Below are positions 32,971-41,585 of a stretch of DNA of 64,000 nt, piece after piece. Origin of the DNA: Lawsonibacter asaccharolyticus (GTDB lineage Bacteria; Bacillota; Clostridia; Oscillospirales; Oscillospiraceae); NCBI GenBank assembly GCA_003112755.1, contig BFBT01000001.1:2108001-2172000 (forward strand). Reading direction: 5' to 3'. The notes beneath the pieces were generated by a model that ran no database searches, had not been told where the DNA came from, and saw nothing but the letters and a program-made list of their open reading frames with translations. How positions within the stretch are numbered: the first letter of the stretch is position 1; each line of letters starts with the position of its first letter. Both the position numbers and the translations under genes were made by a program.

Positions 32971-34047
32971 ATGGCTGTCCTGGGGAAAGACATATTTGAT
33001 CTTTATCGCCCCCACACCCACACCAAAATTCAGTTTGGGGATAAGGGCTACTGGGTGGAGTGGGATACTGACTGTCTGCCTTACGGATCAATCCTCACAG
33101 AGATCCTCAACTGCAGTATCACTGATTACTGCGCCAAGCTGTCTGCTGTGGAACAGTCCGTTGCCGCCCGTGACCCGGAGCAGTTATCGGAGCGGCTGGA
33201 GGCGCTGGTGCGTGCCTTTATGAAGCTGCCGCTCTATCGGCTGTATATCCTGGAGCCGGGCGCTATTGAGCCGGCTTTGGTTTGGAAATCGATTGAAGCA
33301 GGACGGCATTCAGATCTGATTGCTGAAACGCTAAAAGACCCGGACGCATTTCTGTTGAAATACATCCGGGCCAGAGACGACATTTTATATATTCAAGAGC
33401 GCTACGGCTGGTTTCTGGAGTCCCTGTTTGAGGGCCAGCCATTTGAAAAGAAAAAAGGCCAGAAGAAGATTCCTCTGGCCCAGCAGCTGACAGATCATTT
33501 TTTGGAAGCTCTGGTCAGCGGCGTTAGCTTAGGGGAGGATAACCAGATCGATGCTCCTCAGGTGAACATTCAGTACGCCGTACTGGAGCCGGAAGGTTGC
33601 CAACCGGAACTGGTGGAAAAGATGTACTTTGACCGTCTGTTGGACTTCGTCTATGTGGAACTGATGCGCGGGATGCAGAAGGGCTTTGTCCCTAAACGCT
33701 GCGCCAATTGCGGCCGGTGGTTTCTCCAGTATCCAGGAGCTACCTATGCTTACTGTGATGGACCGGCCCCCGGTCAGGAAGATAAAACCTGCCGGGAGAT
33801 CGGCGCGACGGCCAGTTTTCAGGAGAAGGTGCGCAACAACGAGATCTGGAAGCTGCACCAACGGGCCTATAAGAAGTACTTTGCCCGCACACGCAAGGGT
33901 ACCATGAGCAAGCCGGAGTTCGAGAAATGGGCCCGGGACGCGGAGCGATTGAGAGATCGGGCGCTGAAGAGCTATGAAATATCACGGACACTTGAGGAGA
34001 AAAACCGGATTCTGGACAAATTGAAAGCGGATCTAAATTGTGTGTGA
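32971..34047 (+). CDS. DUF6076-type mobile-element protein with C-terminal zinc-finger
   Basis: A 358-residue protein. The C-terminal part holds a CGNR-like treble-clef pattern (RCANCGRWFLQ, then YCDGPA and TCREIG), followed by a helical segment EKVRNNEIWKLHQRAYKK. This layout is usual for DUF6076 proteins of clostridial mobile elements; no role is established, and RNA or DNA binding is a guess. GGAGGG lies 8 bases before the ATG at 32971. It is transcribed away from repA. Confidence 0.7.
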   Translation: MAVLGKDIFDLYRPHTHTKIQFGDKGYWVEWDTDCLPYGSILTEILNCSITDYCAKLSAVEQSVAARDPEQLSERLEALVRAFMKLPLYRLYILEPGAIEPALVWKSIEAGRHSDLIAETLKDPDAFLLKYIRARDDILYIQERYGWFLESLFEGQPFEKKKGQKKIPLAQQLTDHFLEALVSGVSLGEDNQIDAPQVNIQYAVLEPEGCQPELVEKMYFDRLLDFVYVELMRGMQKGFVPKRCANCGRWFLQYPGATYAYCDGPAPGQEDKTCREIGATASFQEKVRNNEIWKLHQRAYKKYFARTRKGTMSKPEFEKWARDAERLRDRALKSYEISRTLEEKNRILDKLKADLNCV

Positions 34048-34115
34048 ATAAGAGCTTTTTCAAAGCAAAATAAAAATAGTTTTATCGGAAAGTATAATGA
34101 AAAGGTTCTTGTATA

Positions 34116-34144
34116 TTGCACATATTTAGGTCTCGGAATATAAT
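34116..34144 (+). promoter_or_regulatory. Promoter of the LysR-type regulator gene
   Basis: TTGCAC (34116-34121), 17-bp spacer, TATAAT (34139-34144). Confidence 0.6.
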
Positions 34145-34252
34145 ATCTGTTAGAATTCTATGATGTAATTACGAAGAATACAGTAATGATAGATGGGCAT
34201 TTTAATATATATATTATTTGCAGCAAGGCTGCATGACTACGGAGGATCGTAT

Positions 34253-35146
34253 ATGAATTTGCAGCAGTTACGGTATTTTCATAAAATAGCAGCCCTAAAG
34301 AATTATACCAAGGCCTCCGAAGAATTATTTGTGGCACAATCTAGCCTTAGTCACTCCATGGCGAAATTGGAGCATGAATTGGGGGTACCTCTTTTTATTA
34401 AACAGGGGCGTAACATTGTGGTCACCTCTTACGGTGAGAATTTTGACAAACATGTTGCCATTATTTTGAGAGAACTGGAACTTGCCAAAAACGAAATTCA
34501 ACAAGCATCTAATAAATCTCAAGGAACTGTTAGACTCACTGTCTCTCACACCTTGCACCACCATTTTCTTCCCAGCCTAATGAAGCAGTATAAAAGCATT
34601 CCCGAGTTTGAAAAAGTGCAATTTCAAGTCAGTGATCTAGAGTCCACAGCAAGCGGAATCGCACAGATGGCAGCTAGGGAAGTTGATCTGGGGTTTGGGG
34701 CAAAAGTTGAACAAGCAGGGTGTTGCTACTTTGAAGTTATGAGTGAGGAACTGGTGGCAGTGGTTCCAATTAATCATCCTTTTGCTCAAAAAGAGAATAT
34801 TACAATGCAGGAATTGCGCCAAGAACCGCTGATCACATACAACCATAAGTGCGGTACCCGTTACGACTTAGAACACTTTTTTCATAAATATGGAGTATCC
34901 CCTCAGCAAATTTTTGAGGCACAAAATGAAAAAATGATTGCAAGTATGGTTTCGGCAGGAATTGGAGTTGGAATAATACCTCCGATTCAAGAGATTGGGA
35001 TGTATCAGGTTGCGGTAGTACCGCTGGAAAATCATAATATGAAGCGGTCGCTGTACATGTTCTGGCTGGAAGAAAACTTTCGTCCTCCTGTTGTAGAATC
35101 ATTCCGCAAGTTTGTGATCCGTACTATTCAAAACAAAAATATTTAA
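34253..35146 (+). CDS. LysR-family transcriptional regulator
   Basis: A 297-residue LysR regulator: winged helix at 1-60 (MNLQQLRYFHKIAALKNYTK, recognition helix SSLSHSMAKLEHELGVPLF) and a type-2 periplasmic-binding-like effector domain (about 90-290). GGAGGATC precedes the ATG. It is the first cargo gene; base composition changes to AT-rich here. It is separated by its own terminator from the six-gene catabolic operon that it probably controls from the 219-bp gap at 35147-35365. Confidence 0.92.
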   Translation: MNLQQLRYFHKIAALKNYTKASEELFVAQSSLSHSMAKLEHELGVPLFIKQGRNIVVTSYGENFDKHVAIILRELELAKNEIQQASNKSQGTVRLTVSHTLHHHFLPSLMKQYKSIPEFEKVQFQVSDLESTASGIAQMAAREVDLGFGAKVEQAGCCYFEVMSEELVAVVPINHPFAQKENITMQELRQEPLITYNHKCGTRYDLEHFFHKYGVSPQQIFEAQNEKMIASMVSAGIGVGIIPPIQEIGMYQVAVVPLENHNMKRSLYMFWLEENFRPPVVESFRKFVIRTIQNKNI

Positions 35147-35157
35147 TACCGTCTATG

Positions 35158-35203
35158 AAACCCCGGAATGTTTGCCTCTAAGGTATGCATTCCGGGGTTT
35201 TAT
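35158..35203 (+). terminator. Terminator of the LysR gene
   Basis: AAACCCCGGAATG (35158-35170) pairs with CATTCCGGGGTTT (35188-35200), followed by T. Confidence 0.8.
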
Positions 35204-35365
35204 GCACAAAAATCTCCAGTCCTTCAGGTATGTATTTTGAGCATATTAGCATGTCAAAATGGCAGTTTTTTTTTGCGCTCTAATCATTTAATATAAAATT
35301 GTAATGAAACAAGAGACAGTATTTAGTCAAAATTAAAAATAAAAGTCTGAGGAGGTAGATGAAGG

Positions 35366-36121
35366 ATGATACATTCCCGTTATTCGGATAAGGTCGTCTT
35401 GATTACAGGCGGCGGAGGTATGGGAAGAGCGGCAGCACTCAGGATTTTAGACGAATCAGGAAAAGTTGTTTTAACGGACTGTTCGCCGACAGTTTTAAAA
35501 AATCTGGAGCAAGAATTTGATGCAATGGGCTATTCTGATCGAATCTTATTCCTTCAGTCGGATGTACGGCAGTACACGGATTGCTGTGCGGTTGTACGGC
35601 ATGGAATCGAAGTCTTTAAAAAAATAGATGTCTTAGTAACAACTGCGGGTATTTTAAGGCACCATCCCATTGACGAGTTAACAGAGGACGATTGGAAAGA
35701 TGTCATAGACATCAACTTAACTGGTACATATCATTCCGTAAAATCTCTGATTGGTCATATGAAAGAGCGTCGATATGGAAGAATCGTTTTGATCTCGTCG
35801 ATCGGAGGAAGAACCGGTCGTCCAGGTGTAGGCGTTAATTATGCCGCAGCAAAGGGCGGCATTGTTGGCATGACACAGCTTCTGGGCTTTGAACTGGGGC
35901 CTTGGAACATAACGGTGAACTGTGTAGCCCCAGGTCCGATCGGCGGAGGAATGTTTGCCTCTCTTCCGGCAGAGAACCGGGAAAAACTTTTGCAGGGAAT
36001 TCGCTTGGGGCGTATTGGAACATTCGAAGATGTGGCGTCTGCAATTGCATATCTAGGGAGTGATGATGCTTCCTGGACAACAGGTGAAGTTTTGGATGTA
36101 AACGGCGGTCTCCAGTATTAA
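35366..36121 (+). CDS. Short-chain dehydrogenase/reductase
   Basis: A 251-residue classical SDR. Nucleotide-binding TGGGGMGRAAA, TTAG in place of NNAG, catalytic Ser in LISSIGG, YAAAK (Tyr/Lys pair) and the C-terminal DVNGGLQY. Oxidises or reduces a hydroxyl/keto group with NAD(P). GAGGAGG lies 10 bases upstream. First gene of the cargo operon SDR-isomerase-TRAP-dehydrogenase; with a second dehydrogenase at the end it probably works on a sugar acid or polyol taken up by the TRAP system. Confidence 0.92.
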   Translation: MIHSRYSDKVVLITGGGGMGRAAALRILDESGKVVLTDCSPTVLKNLEQEFDAMGYSDRILFLQSDVRQYTDCCAVVRHGIEVFKKIDVLVTTAGILRHHPIDELTEDDWKDVIDINLTGTYHSVKSLIGHMKERRYGRIVLISSIGGRTGRPGVGVNYAAAKGGIVGMTQLLGFELGPWNITVNCVAPGPIGGGMFASLPAENREKLLQGIRLGRIGTFEDVASAIAYLGSDDASWTTGEVLDVNGGLQY

Positions 36122-36141
36122 TTAGCATAGGAGGAATTATT

Positions 36142-36945
36142 TTGAGCCATAAATATTCTCTTGTACATTTAACCTGTATTTCATGTCCTCCGCCTGAGTT
36201 CATTCGGACGGCGGCAGCAGCTGGTTATGATTATGTTAGTCTCAGAACGATACCCATGGGGCTGCCCAATGAAGTTCCACATCTGCTCACAGACCGTGTA
36301 CTCTTGAAAGAAACAAGGGCGGCCAGTTTAGAAACCGGTGTGAAAATTAATGATACCGAAAATGCCAGAATTTTTGACGGAGTAAATGTACAGGAGTATG
36401 CGCCACATCTAGCTGCCGCTGCAGAACTTGGGATTAAACATATTTTATGTAATGTTTGGACAGCAAACCGCTCTTTTTATACAAAGAAATTTGCCGAACT
36501 GTGCCAGTTAGCCGCACAATTTGACCAAGATATTAATTTAGAATTTGTCACATGGGCTGGTATTACGAATTTAGAGCAAGCTGCCCAGTTGCTGAGAGAT
36601 GTTGATCTACCGAATGTTGGCATTGTAGTGGATGCACTACATTTCCATCGCTCCAGAGTTAAGCTGGAAGAATTAGAATCATTACCCAAAGAGTGGTTCC
36701 GCTTCATGCATCTGTGTGATGCCGTTCAGGAGATTCCAACTGATCTAGATGTCTTGGTACATGATGGTCGGGAGGAACGTCTCTATCCGGGAGAGGGAGC
36801 GATTGATCTCAAGGGAATTTTGTCCAAGCTTCCAGAAAATATTGTTCGGGGAATTGAGATACCGCACAGTGTTCGCACAGCAGAAATCGGATTTGAGGCG
36901 CATGCACGCCGAGCCCTGGAGTACGCAAAAAAATACTTGGAATAG
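36142..36945 (+). CDS. Sugar phosphate isomerase/epimerase-type TIM barrel protein
   Basis: A 267-residue xylose-isomerase-like TIM barrel (AP_endonuc_2 fold). Metal-ligand candidates are Glu in NLEFVTW, Asp-His in GIVVDALHFHRS, the His-Asp pair in FMHLCDA and the final Glu in RGIEIPHS. Relatives include inosose isomerase/dehydratase, hydroxypyruvate isomerase and 2-keto-sugar epimerases. TTG is the start, with TAGGAGG upstream; no ATG fits. It lies 20 bases after the SDR gene. Confidence 0.85.
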   Translation: MSHKYSLVHLTCISCPPPEFIRTAAAAGYDYVSLRTIPMGLPNEVPHLLTDRVLLKETRAASLETGVKINDTENARIFDGVNVQEYAPHLAAAAELGIKHILCNVWTANRSFYTKKFAELCQLAAQFDQDINLEFVTWAGITNLEQAAQLLRDVDLPNVGIVVDALHFHRSRVKLEELESLPKEWFRFMHLCDAVQEIPTDLDVLVHDGREERLYPGEGAIDLKGILSKLPENIVRGIEIPHSVRTAEIGFEAHARRALEYAKKYLE

Positions 36946-36966
36946 AGTAAAGAACGGAGGTGGACC

Positions 36967-37458
36967 ATGAAAATTATAAAATGGCTCGATAAGAATTTGG
37001 AAGTTGCTCTCATGATCATTTCTCTGTTAGTCATCGTTTTTGTTATGGGGGCTCAAGTCGTTGCCAGGAAATGCCTCGGTATGTCAATTGAATGGTCGGA
37101 GGAGCTGGGACGGTATTTATTTGTTTGGATGGGCTTTTTAAGCATTAGCTATACCATACATGCTAAGAGCATTATTAGATTAGAGATTTTTAACGCAATT
37201 TTGCGTCCGGCTATTTTGAAGGTTATAGATATCGCCGTACAGATTTTTATGCTGGTCATATTCGTATATTTAACATATCAGTCCCTCTCGATTTTAAGTA
37301 CCACCGCTCAGCGTTGGTCCAGCATTAACCTTTCCATGAATTATGTCTATGCGGCAATTCCGGTCGGATTCGCACTGACTTCTCTGCGCTTGGTGGAAAA
37401 CATTCTGCAAGCACTGTTAGCGTGTGTGAAAAAAACAACGGAAAAGGACGGTGAATAA
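36967..37458 (+). CDS. dctQ: TRAP transporter small membrane subunit (DctQ)
   Basis: A 163-residue, four-helix protein. The conserved segment IEWSEELGRYLFVWMGFLS identifies DctQ. It forms the membrane complex with the large subunit whose gene begins one base after its stop. TRAP systems import organic acids, sugar acids or related anions with Na+. Confidence 0.92.
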   Translation: MKIIKWLDKNLEVALMIISLLVIVFVMGAQVVARKCLGMSIEWSEELGRYLFVWMGFLSISYTIHAKSIIRLEIFNAILRPAILKVIDIAVQIFMLVIFVYLTYQSLSILSTTAQRWSSINLSMNYVYAAIPVGFALTSLRLVENILQALLACVKKTTEKDGE

Positions 37459-37459
37459 A

Positions 37460-38746
37460 ATGTTAGGAATAATTTTTGGCGCAATGGTTGTCATGCTGAT
37501 CCTGACCGTTCCCATTGGCGTTATGCTGCTGGTTGTATCGTTGATTCCCAGCCTGATTTCTCCGGGATTTTCTGCCTCAATTCCTTTTGTTTTGAGAAAT
37601 GTAGTGGGAGGATTAAACAGCACTCCATTACTTGCAATCCCGCTGTTTATCTTGGGTGGTATCATCATGGCACAGAGCGGCATTGCAGAAAAATTGTTTG
37701 ATGTTTTCGCATACTTGATCGGAAATAAAACAGGAGGCATGCCTTGCGCCTCTATTATTACCTGCTTATTTTATGGTGCTATTTCCGGTTCGGCTCCAGC
37801 CACCACTGCTGCTGTAGGTACGATGACCATTCCCATTTTGGATGACCTGGGATATGATCATACTTTTAGTGCCAGTACTGTAGCAGTTGCAGGTGGCCTG
37901 GGGGTCATCATTCCTCCGTCGGTTCCGTTTATTGTTTATAGTATGGCCAGCGGAGCCTCCGTAGGAGATATGTTCCTGGCAGGAATCATTCCCGGATTTC
38001 TCATTGCGGCATGTCTAATGATCTATGCTATCTTCTACTGCAAAACCAAAGGGGAAAACAAGCAGCTGATTCATCAGCGCGTTTCCGAACTTAGAGCTAA
38101 GGGATTTTGGGGAGTATTGAAAAGCAGTTTTTGGGCGCTGTTGTCTCCCATTATCATCTTGGGCGGGATTTACGGTGGTATCGTTACCCCTACCGAGGCA
38201 GCCCTAATCGGAACCTTTTATGCTACCGCAGTCGGTCTTTTTGTTTATCGGACCTTAAAACTGAAAGACCTGCTTCCTTTGTGCGCGGAAGCTGTGAAAA
38301 CTACAGCTCCGATGCTTCTGGTATTGGGCACGGCTGCTGCTTTTTCCAGAATTCTTTCTTTGCTACAGGCTTCGGATGTGGTACTTTCCCTTGCGGGCGG
38401 ACTGGTCCATAATAAGTTCTTACTGTTGCTGGTACTGAATATCTTCCTGCTGTTTATGGGGATGATCATTGATACTTCGCCCAATATTTTGATTTTTACG
38501 CCGGTCATGCTGCCTCTTGTCAGCGCGGTGGGAGTCGATCCTGTTCATTTCGGAATTATCATGGTGGTAAATTTGGCCATTGGGTTTGTCACACCTCCGG
38601 TGGGTGTGAACTTGTATGTAGCGCAATCGCTCTCCGGCGTTCCTGTGGCCAGTTTGGCGAAAAAAGCTCTGCCTTACATGGTAATGTTTTTTATCGCATT
38701 GATGCTGATTACATATATCCCAGCGATCAGCACGATTTTACTGTAA
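37460..38746 (+). CDS. dctM: TRAP transporter large membrane subunit (DctM)
   Basis: A 428-residue transporter with about 12 helices. DctM signatures: SGSAPATTAAVGTMTIP, GGLGVIIPPSVPFIVYS, GGIVTPTEAALIG and GFVTPPVGVNLYVA. ATG at 37460 is preferred over the GTG at 37451, which overlaps the dctQ end. It performs the Na+-coupled translocation step. Confidence 0.95.
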   Translation: MLGIIFGAMVVMLILTVPIGVMLLVVSLIPSLISPGFSASIPFVLRNVVGGLNSTPLLAIPLFILGGIIMAQSGIAEKLFDVFAYLIGNKTGGMPCASIITCLFYGAISGSAPATTAAVGTMTIPILDDLGYDHTFSASTVAVAGGLGVIIPPSVPFIVYSMASGASVGDMFLAGIIPGFLIAACLMIYAIFYCKTKGENKQLIHQRVSELRAKGFWGVLKSSFWALLSPIIILGGIYGGIVTPTEAALIGTFYATAVGLFVYRTLKLKDLLPLCAEAVKTTAPMLLVLGTAAAFSRILSLLQASDVVLSLAGGLVHNKFLLLLVLNIFLLFMGMIIDTSPNILIFTPVMLPLVSAVGVDPVHFGIIMVVNLAIGFVTPPVGVNLYVAQSLSGVPVASLAKKALPYMVMFFIALMLITYIPAISTILL

Positions 38747-38811
38747 CAAGTAGCCTTCAAGAGCGTGTTAAGCTCGAAAAAACTAATATTAATTTTGAAG
38801 GAGGATCAACT

Positions 38812-39867
38812 ATGAAAAAGAAATGGATCTGTGGATTGCTTGCAGCGGCAATGATACTTTCTCTCACTGCGTGCAGCGGGGGGACGACTTCCAATGCTGG
38901 TAGCAATGCCGACGCATCGGGCTCCGAATTACCTGAAATGACTTTTTCCATTGGGCACACAGGAACTGAAGACTCCTGGAACCACGCCATGTGCCTGCGC
39001 ATCAAAGAAAAACTGGAAGAGTACAGTGGCGGGAAGATTACAGTAAACATTTTTCCTAATGGACAGATGGGCAGCGACTCTGAGATGATTCTAAGCGTCA
39101 TTCAGGGTGATATGACGATGCAGTGTACAAATACTGCCTCTGTAACCAATACAGTTGCCGACTGCGGCGTTGCCGATCTTCCATTCCTCTTTGACAATGT
39201 GGAGGATATCAGAACCGCCCTTTCAGACGAAACCTTCGATTCCCTGCTGAAAGAAAAGTTTGTGGAGCAGAATCTGGAACTGCTGGTAGTGGCAGATCAG
39301 GGCTTCCGCTGCATCACTACCAACAGAGAAATTAAAAGCCCGGAGGATTTGGCCGGTATGCAGATGCGCGTACAGGACAATCCCAACCATATTGAATTCT
39401 GGACAGATGCCACTTTGGCTCCCACACCCCTGGCATTTTCTGAGCTGTATCTGTCCCTCCAGCAAGGATTGCTGGAAGCACAGGAGAATCCTTATCGTAC
39501 AACAGTGGCCTCCAAATTCTATGAGGTTCAGAAGTATGTGACAAATTCCAACCATGTTCCCCAGTGCAATGTGATTTTCATTGGAAAATCCACATTTGAT
39601 GCTTTGCCTGCGGAATATCAGGAAATGATCATGCGGGTTTCTGAGGAATTGCTGCCTTATTCCCAGCAAGTTGCGGATGAGTCCAACGCAGATGATCTGC
39701 AATTCCTTCAGGAGCAGGGAATGACTTTTATTGACTTCGATCAGATTGATGGCATGCGTGAGTTCTTGAGGGATGCTACTCTGGATAAGGCGATTGAGCG
39801 TATGAAAGAGAGCATTGACCCTGAATTGTTGGATGCGTACCTGAAAGCTGCCGGTTATTCATCTTAA
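38812..39867 (+). CDS. dctP: TRAP transporter substrate-binding lipoprotein (DctP)
   Basis: A 351-residue extracytoplasmic binding protein with a lipoprotein signal (LTAC, Cys at about 21). DctP features: FPNGQMGSDSEMI, the carboxylate-binding Arg in DLAGMQMRVQDNP, and YLSLQQGLLEAQENP. The kept Arg indicates a carboxylate ligand. AAGGAGGA precedes the start. Confidence 0.94.
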   Translation: MKKKWICGLLAAAMILSLTACSGGTTSNAGSNADASGSELPEMTFSIGHTGTEDSWNHAMCLRIKEKLEEYSGGKITVNIFPNGQMGSDSEMILSVIQGDMTMQCTNTASVTNTVADCGVADLPFLFDNVEDIRTALSDETFDSLLKEKFVEQNLELLVVADQGFRCITTNREIKSPEDLAGMQMRVQDNPNHIEFWTDATLAPTPLAFSELYLSLQQGLLEAQENPYRTTVASKFYEVQKYVTNSNHVPQCNVIFIGKSTFDALPAEYQEMIMRVSEELLPYSQQVADESNADDLQFLQEQGMTFIDFDQIDGMREFLRDATLDKAIERMKESIDPELLDAYLKAAGYSS

Positions 39868-39881
39868 ATGGAGGCTATGAT

Positions 39882-41066
39882 ATGTTTCAGAAAAAAACTG
39901 TAACCATTGGTACGATCGGTGCTGGCTATGCGGCAGGACTTCACGCAAGTGGATTTCAGCGTGTTTGTGGACTGGAAATCCGTCTGAAGACGATTTGTGA
40001 TGTTCGACTGGATGCCGCAGAGAAAGTCAAGGATTCGTTTGGATATGAACAGGCAATCTCCGACTATGAGGAAATGCTTTCAGATCCGGAAATTGATGTG
40101 ATCGATATCGTGACTCCTCCGTTTCTCCACTGTACAATGGCTATTCAAGCGCTCCAAGCAGGGAAGCATGTGATCTGCGAAAAGCCACTGACCGGATATT
40201 TCGGACAGAAAGGCGAACTGAATGTAGGTAAGAACACACCTAAATCTGTCATGTACCGGGAAGTCATGCGGGACATGGACAGTCTGAAAGCCGTGGTAGA
40301 GAGTAGCGGAAGAAAGTTTATGTATGCGGAAAACTTTGTCTATGCGCCGCCAGTGCAGCGTGCGGCCCAAATGCTTCGAGCAAAGAAGAGTAAGATTTTA
40401 TATATGCGCGGAGAATTGAGCCTTAATGGTAGCAGTTCTCCCTTGGCTGGAAAATGGAGCGGGACTGGCGGCGGAATCTTAATGCGAAACGGCTGCCATC
40501 CAATTGGCGGAATGCTTTGGCTAAAGCAGCAGGAGGCAAAAGCGCGGGGAGAAAATATCCGGGTGACCAGCGTTGTAGCGGATTGTGGTGTGACCACTGA
40601 CTGCCTGCTGCCAGAAGATAAGCGTCATCTTCTGGTAAAGCCTGAGGATGTGGAAGATTACAGTAATGTAACGATCACATTTTCTGATGGAACGAAAGCG
40701 TTGGCCATCGCTTCGGACACCGTATTGGGAGGCTCGCAAAATTATATCAATGTATACAGCAGTGACAGTGCTCTTGTATGTAATATTACTCCAACAAATA
40801 TGCTTGAGAGCTATTTTATGGATGACGATGGCTTGGAGGATATCGAAATTTCGCAGTTCATGAAGCATAAAACTGGGTGGAATAAAGCTTGGGTCAATGA
40901 TGAATTTGTCCGTGGTTATACTGGCGAACTGCAGAATTTTATGGACTCGATCGCATATGACATGATTCCGGATTCTGGATTCTCACTGGCGTACGATACA
41001 GCACGCATTGTATATGCAGCTTATCAATCGGCTGAGGAGGGAAAAAGAGTAAACCTAGATTGCTAA
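39882..41066 (+). CDS. Gfo/Idh/MocA-family oxidoreductase
   Basis: A 394-residue NAD(P)-dependent dehydrogenase. Rossmann motif GTIGAGYAAGLHASG, VTPPFLHCTMAIQAL, the catalytic CEKPLTG, and NGCHPIGGMLW with the His of the family. It oxidises a hydroxyl of a sugar, sugar acid or inositol. It is the last gene of the cargo operon and ends before the terminator at 41171. Confidence 0.92.
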   Translation: MFQKKTVTIGTIGAGYAAGLHASGFQRVCGLEIRLKTICDVRLDAAEKVKDSFGYEQAISDYEEMLSDPEIDVIDIVTPPFLHCTMAIQALQAGKHVICEKPLTGYFGQKGELNVGKNTPKSVMYREVMRDMDSLKAVVESSGRKFMYAENFVYAPPVQRAAQMLRAKKSKILYMRGELSLNGSSSPLAGKWSGTGGGILMRNGCHPIGGMLWLKQQEAKARGENIRVTSVVADCGVTTDCLLPEDKRHLLVKPEDVEDYSNVTITFSDGTKALAIASDTVLGGSQNYINVYSSDSALVCNITPTNMLESYFMDDDGLEDIEISQFMKHKTGWNKAWVNDEFVRGYTGELQNFMDSIAYDMIPDSGFSLAYDTARIVYAAYQSAEEGKRVNLDC

Positions 41067-41170
41067 CAAGAAATCTGGCGTTTGGCAGTTTTATTAAATA
41101 CTAGGTCTTCTTTTTATTCCAATATATACTCTTAAAGTTATACGAATATACGAAGTATAAAATTTTAATG

Positions 41171-41215
41171 AGCCTCCTGTGCGGCGCAAACGAAATGCAA
41201 CGCACAGGAGGCTCT
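41171..41215 (+). terminator. Terminator of the cargo operon
   Basis: GAGCCTCCTGTGCG pairs perfectly with CGCACAGGAGGCTC. From here to the element end at 41350 nothing codes except the 14-codon recombinase tail used on the circle. Confidence 0.8.
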
Positions 41216-41321
41216 CTAATTCATATGGCAGCTTTAAAATATATTCCCAATAGCCCCCTGGTTAGCGGGCGCTCTTACAATCTTATATCTATTTTTTAGT
41301 CAGTTAAACTATCGTCCAGAT

Positions 41322-41350
41322 AAACCGTTCTAAATTATTATATCCATATG
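41322..41350 (-). other. Right attachment junction with end repeat
   Basis: The minus strand reads GGTCCATATGGATATAAT: host spoIIID up to CATA (41350-41347), then element sequence. AAACCGTTCTAA (41322-41333, plus) is the inverse of the left repeat with one mismatch. The rejoined host site would read GGTCC-ATAA-GGACC, a dyad centred on TA, as expected for a serine-recombinase attB. Confidence 0.85.
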
Positions 41351-41461
41351 GACCGTGGACTTGCTGATCCCGAACTTCTGTGCCGCCGCGCGGACCGTGG
41401 TCCGGTTCTCTATGATGTAAAGGGCCAGCTGACAGGCCCGTTCCTCGATATTCCCTTTCAC
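41347..41461 (-). pseudogene. spoIIID: spoIIID, 5' part (interrupted by the mobile element)
   Basis: From GTG at 41461 (GGGGGAG 10 bases upstream; GTG is also the start in Bacillus subtilis) the frame reads KGNIEERACQLALYIIENRT and on to KFGISKSTVH, the N-terminal half of SpoIIID including the first helix and the turn of its HTH. The element cuts in the recognition helix. Without excision the frame runs into element DNA and stops at 41330 after five foreign residues, so no working protein is made. The 3' half is at 27809-27946. Confidence 0.93.
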
Positions 41462-41499
41462 ACAGCAACAACTCCCCCGGATTTTGCATCTGCTGTACA

Positions 41500-41528
41500 T
41501 GTATATGCGGGGGAGAGGATTTTATGAG
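41500..41528 (-). promoter_or_regulatory. Sigma-E-like promoter of spoIIID
   Basis: Minus strand CTCATAAA (41528-41521), 13-bp spacer, CATATACA (41507-41500), close to the mother-cell sigma-E pattern (GKCATATT / CATACAMT). Start of transcription near 41493, about 30 bases before the GTG. Confidence 0.5.
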
Positions 41529-41585
41529 GCCGGAAATGCCTCGACTGGAAGAATTTCCCGATGAAGGCCCAGTCGTGGAGAGGAT

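Larger units (their letters stand above)
27943..41350. mobile_element. 13.4-kb mobilizable, serine-recombinase element inserted in spoIIID (skin-like)
   Basis: The ends are defined by the split spoIIID reading frame: TATG (plus strand) occurs at both junctions, 27943-27946 and 41347-41350. The element carries a large serine recombinase at its left end, small conserved mobile-element peptides, a relaxase/MobC pair, a RepA-like ATPase, a DUF6076 protein and a metabolic cargo. Near both ends lie 12-bp inverted repeats with one mismatch (27962-27973 and 41322-41333). The first part is of intermediate GC; from about 34.0 kb the cargo is clearly AT-rich compared with the chromosome. There are no conjugation genes, so transfer would need a helper. 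Confidence 0.92.

Noticed and set aside
41304..41489. 61-codon minus-strand frame at the right junction
   Set aside because: Not a gene of its own: its first part is spoIIID in another frame and its last 14 codons are the recombinase tail of the circle form.
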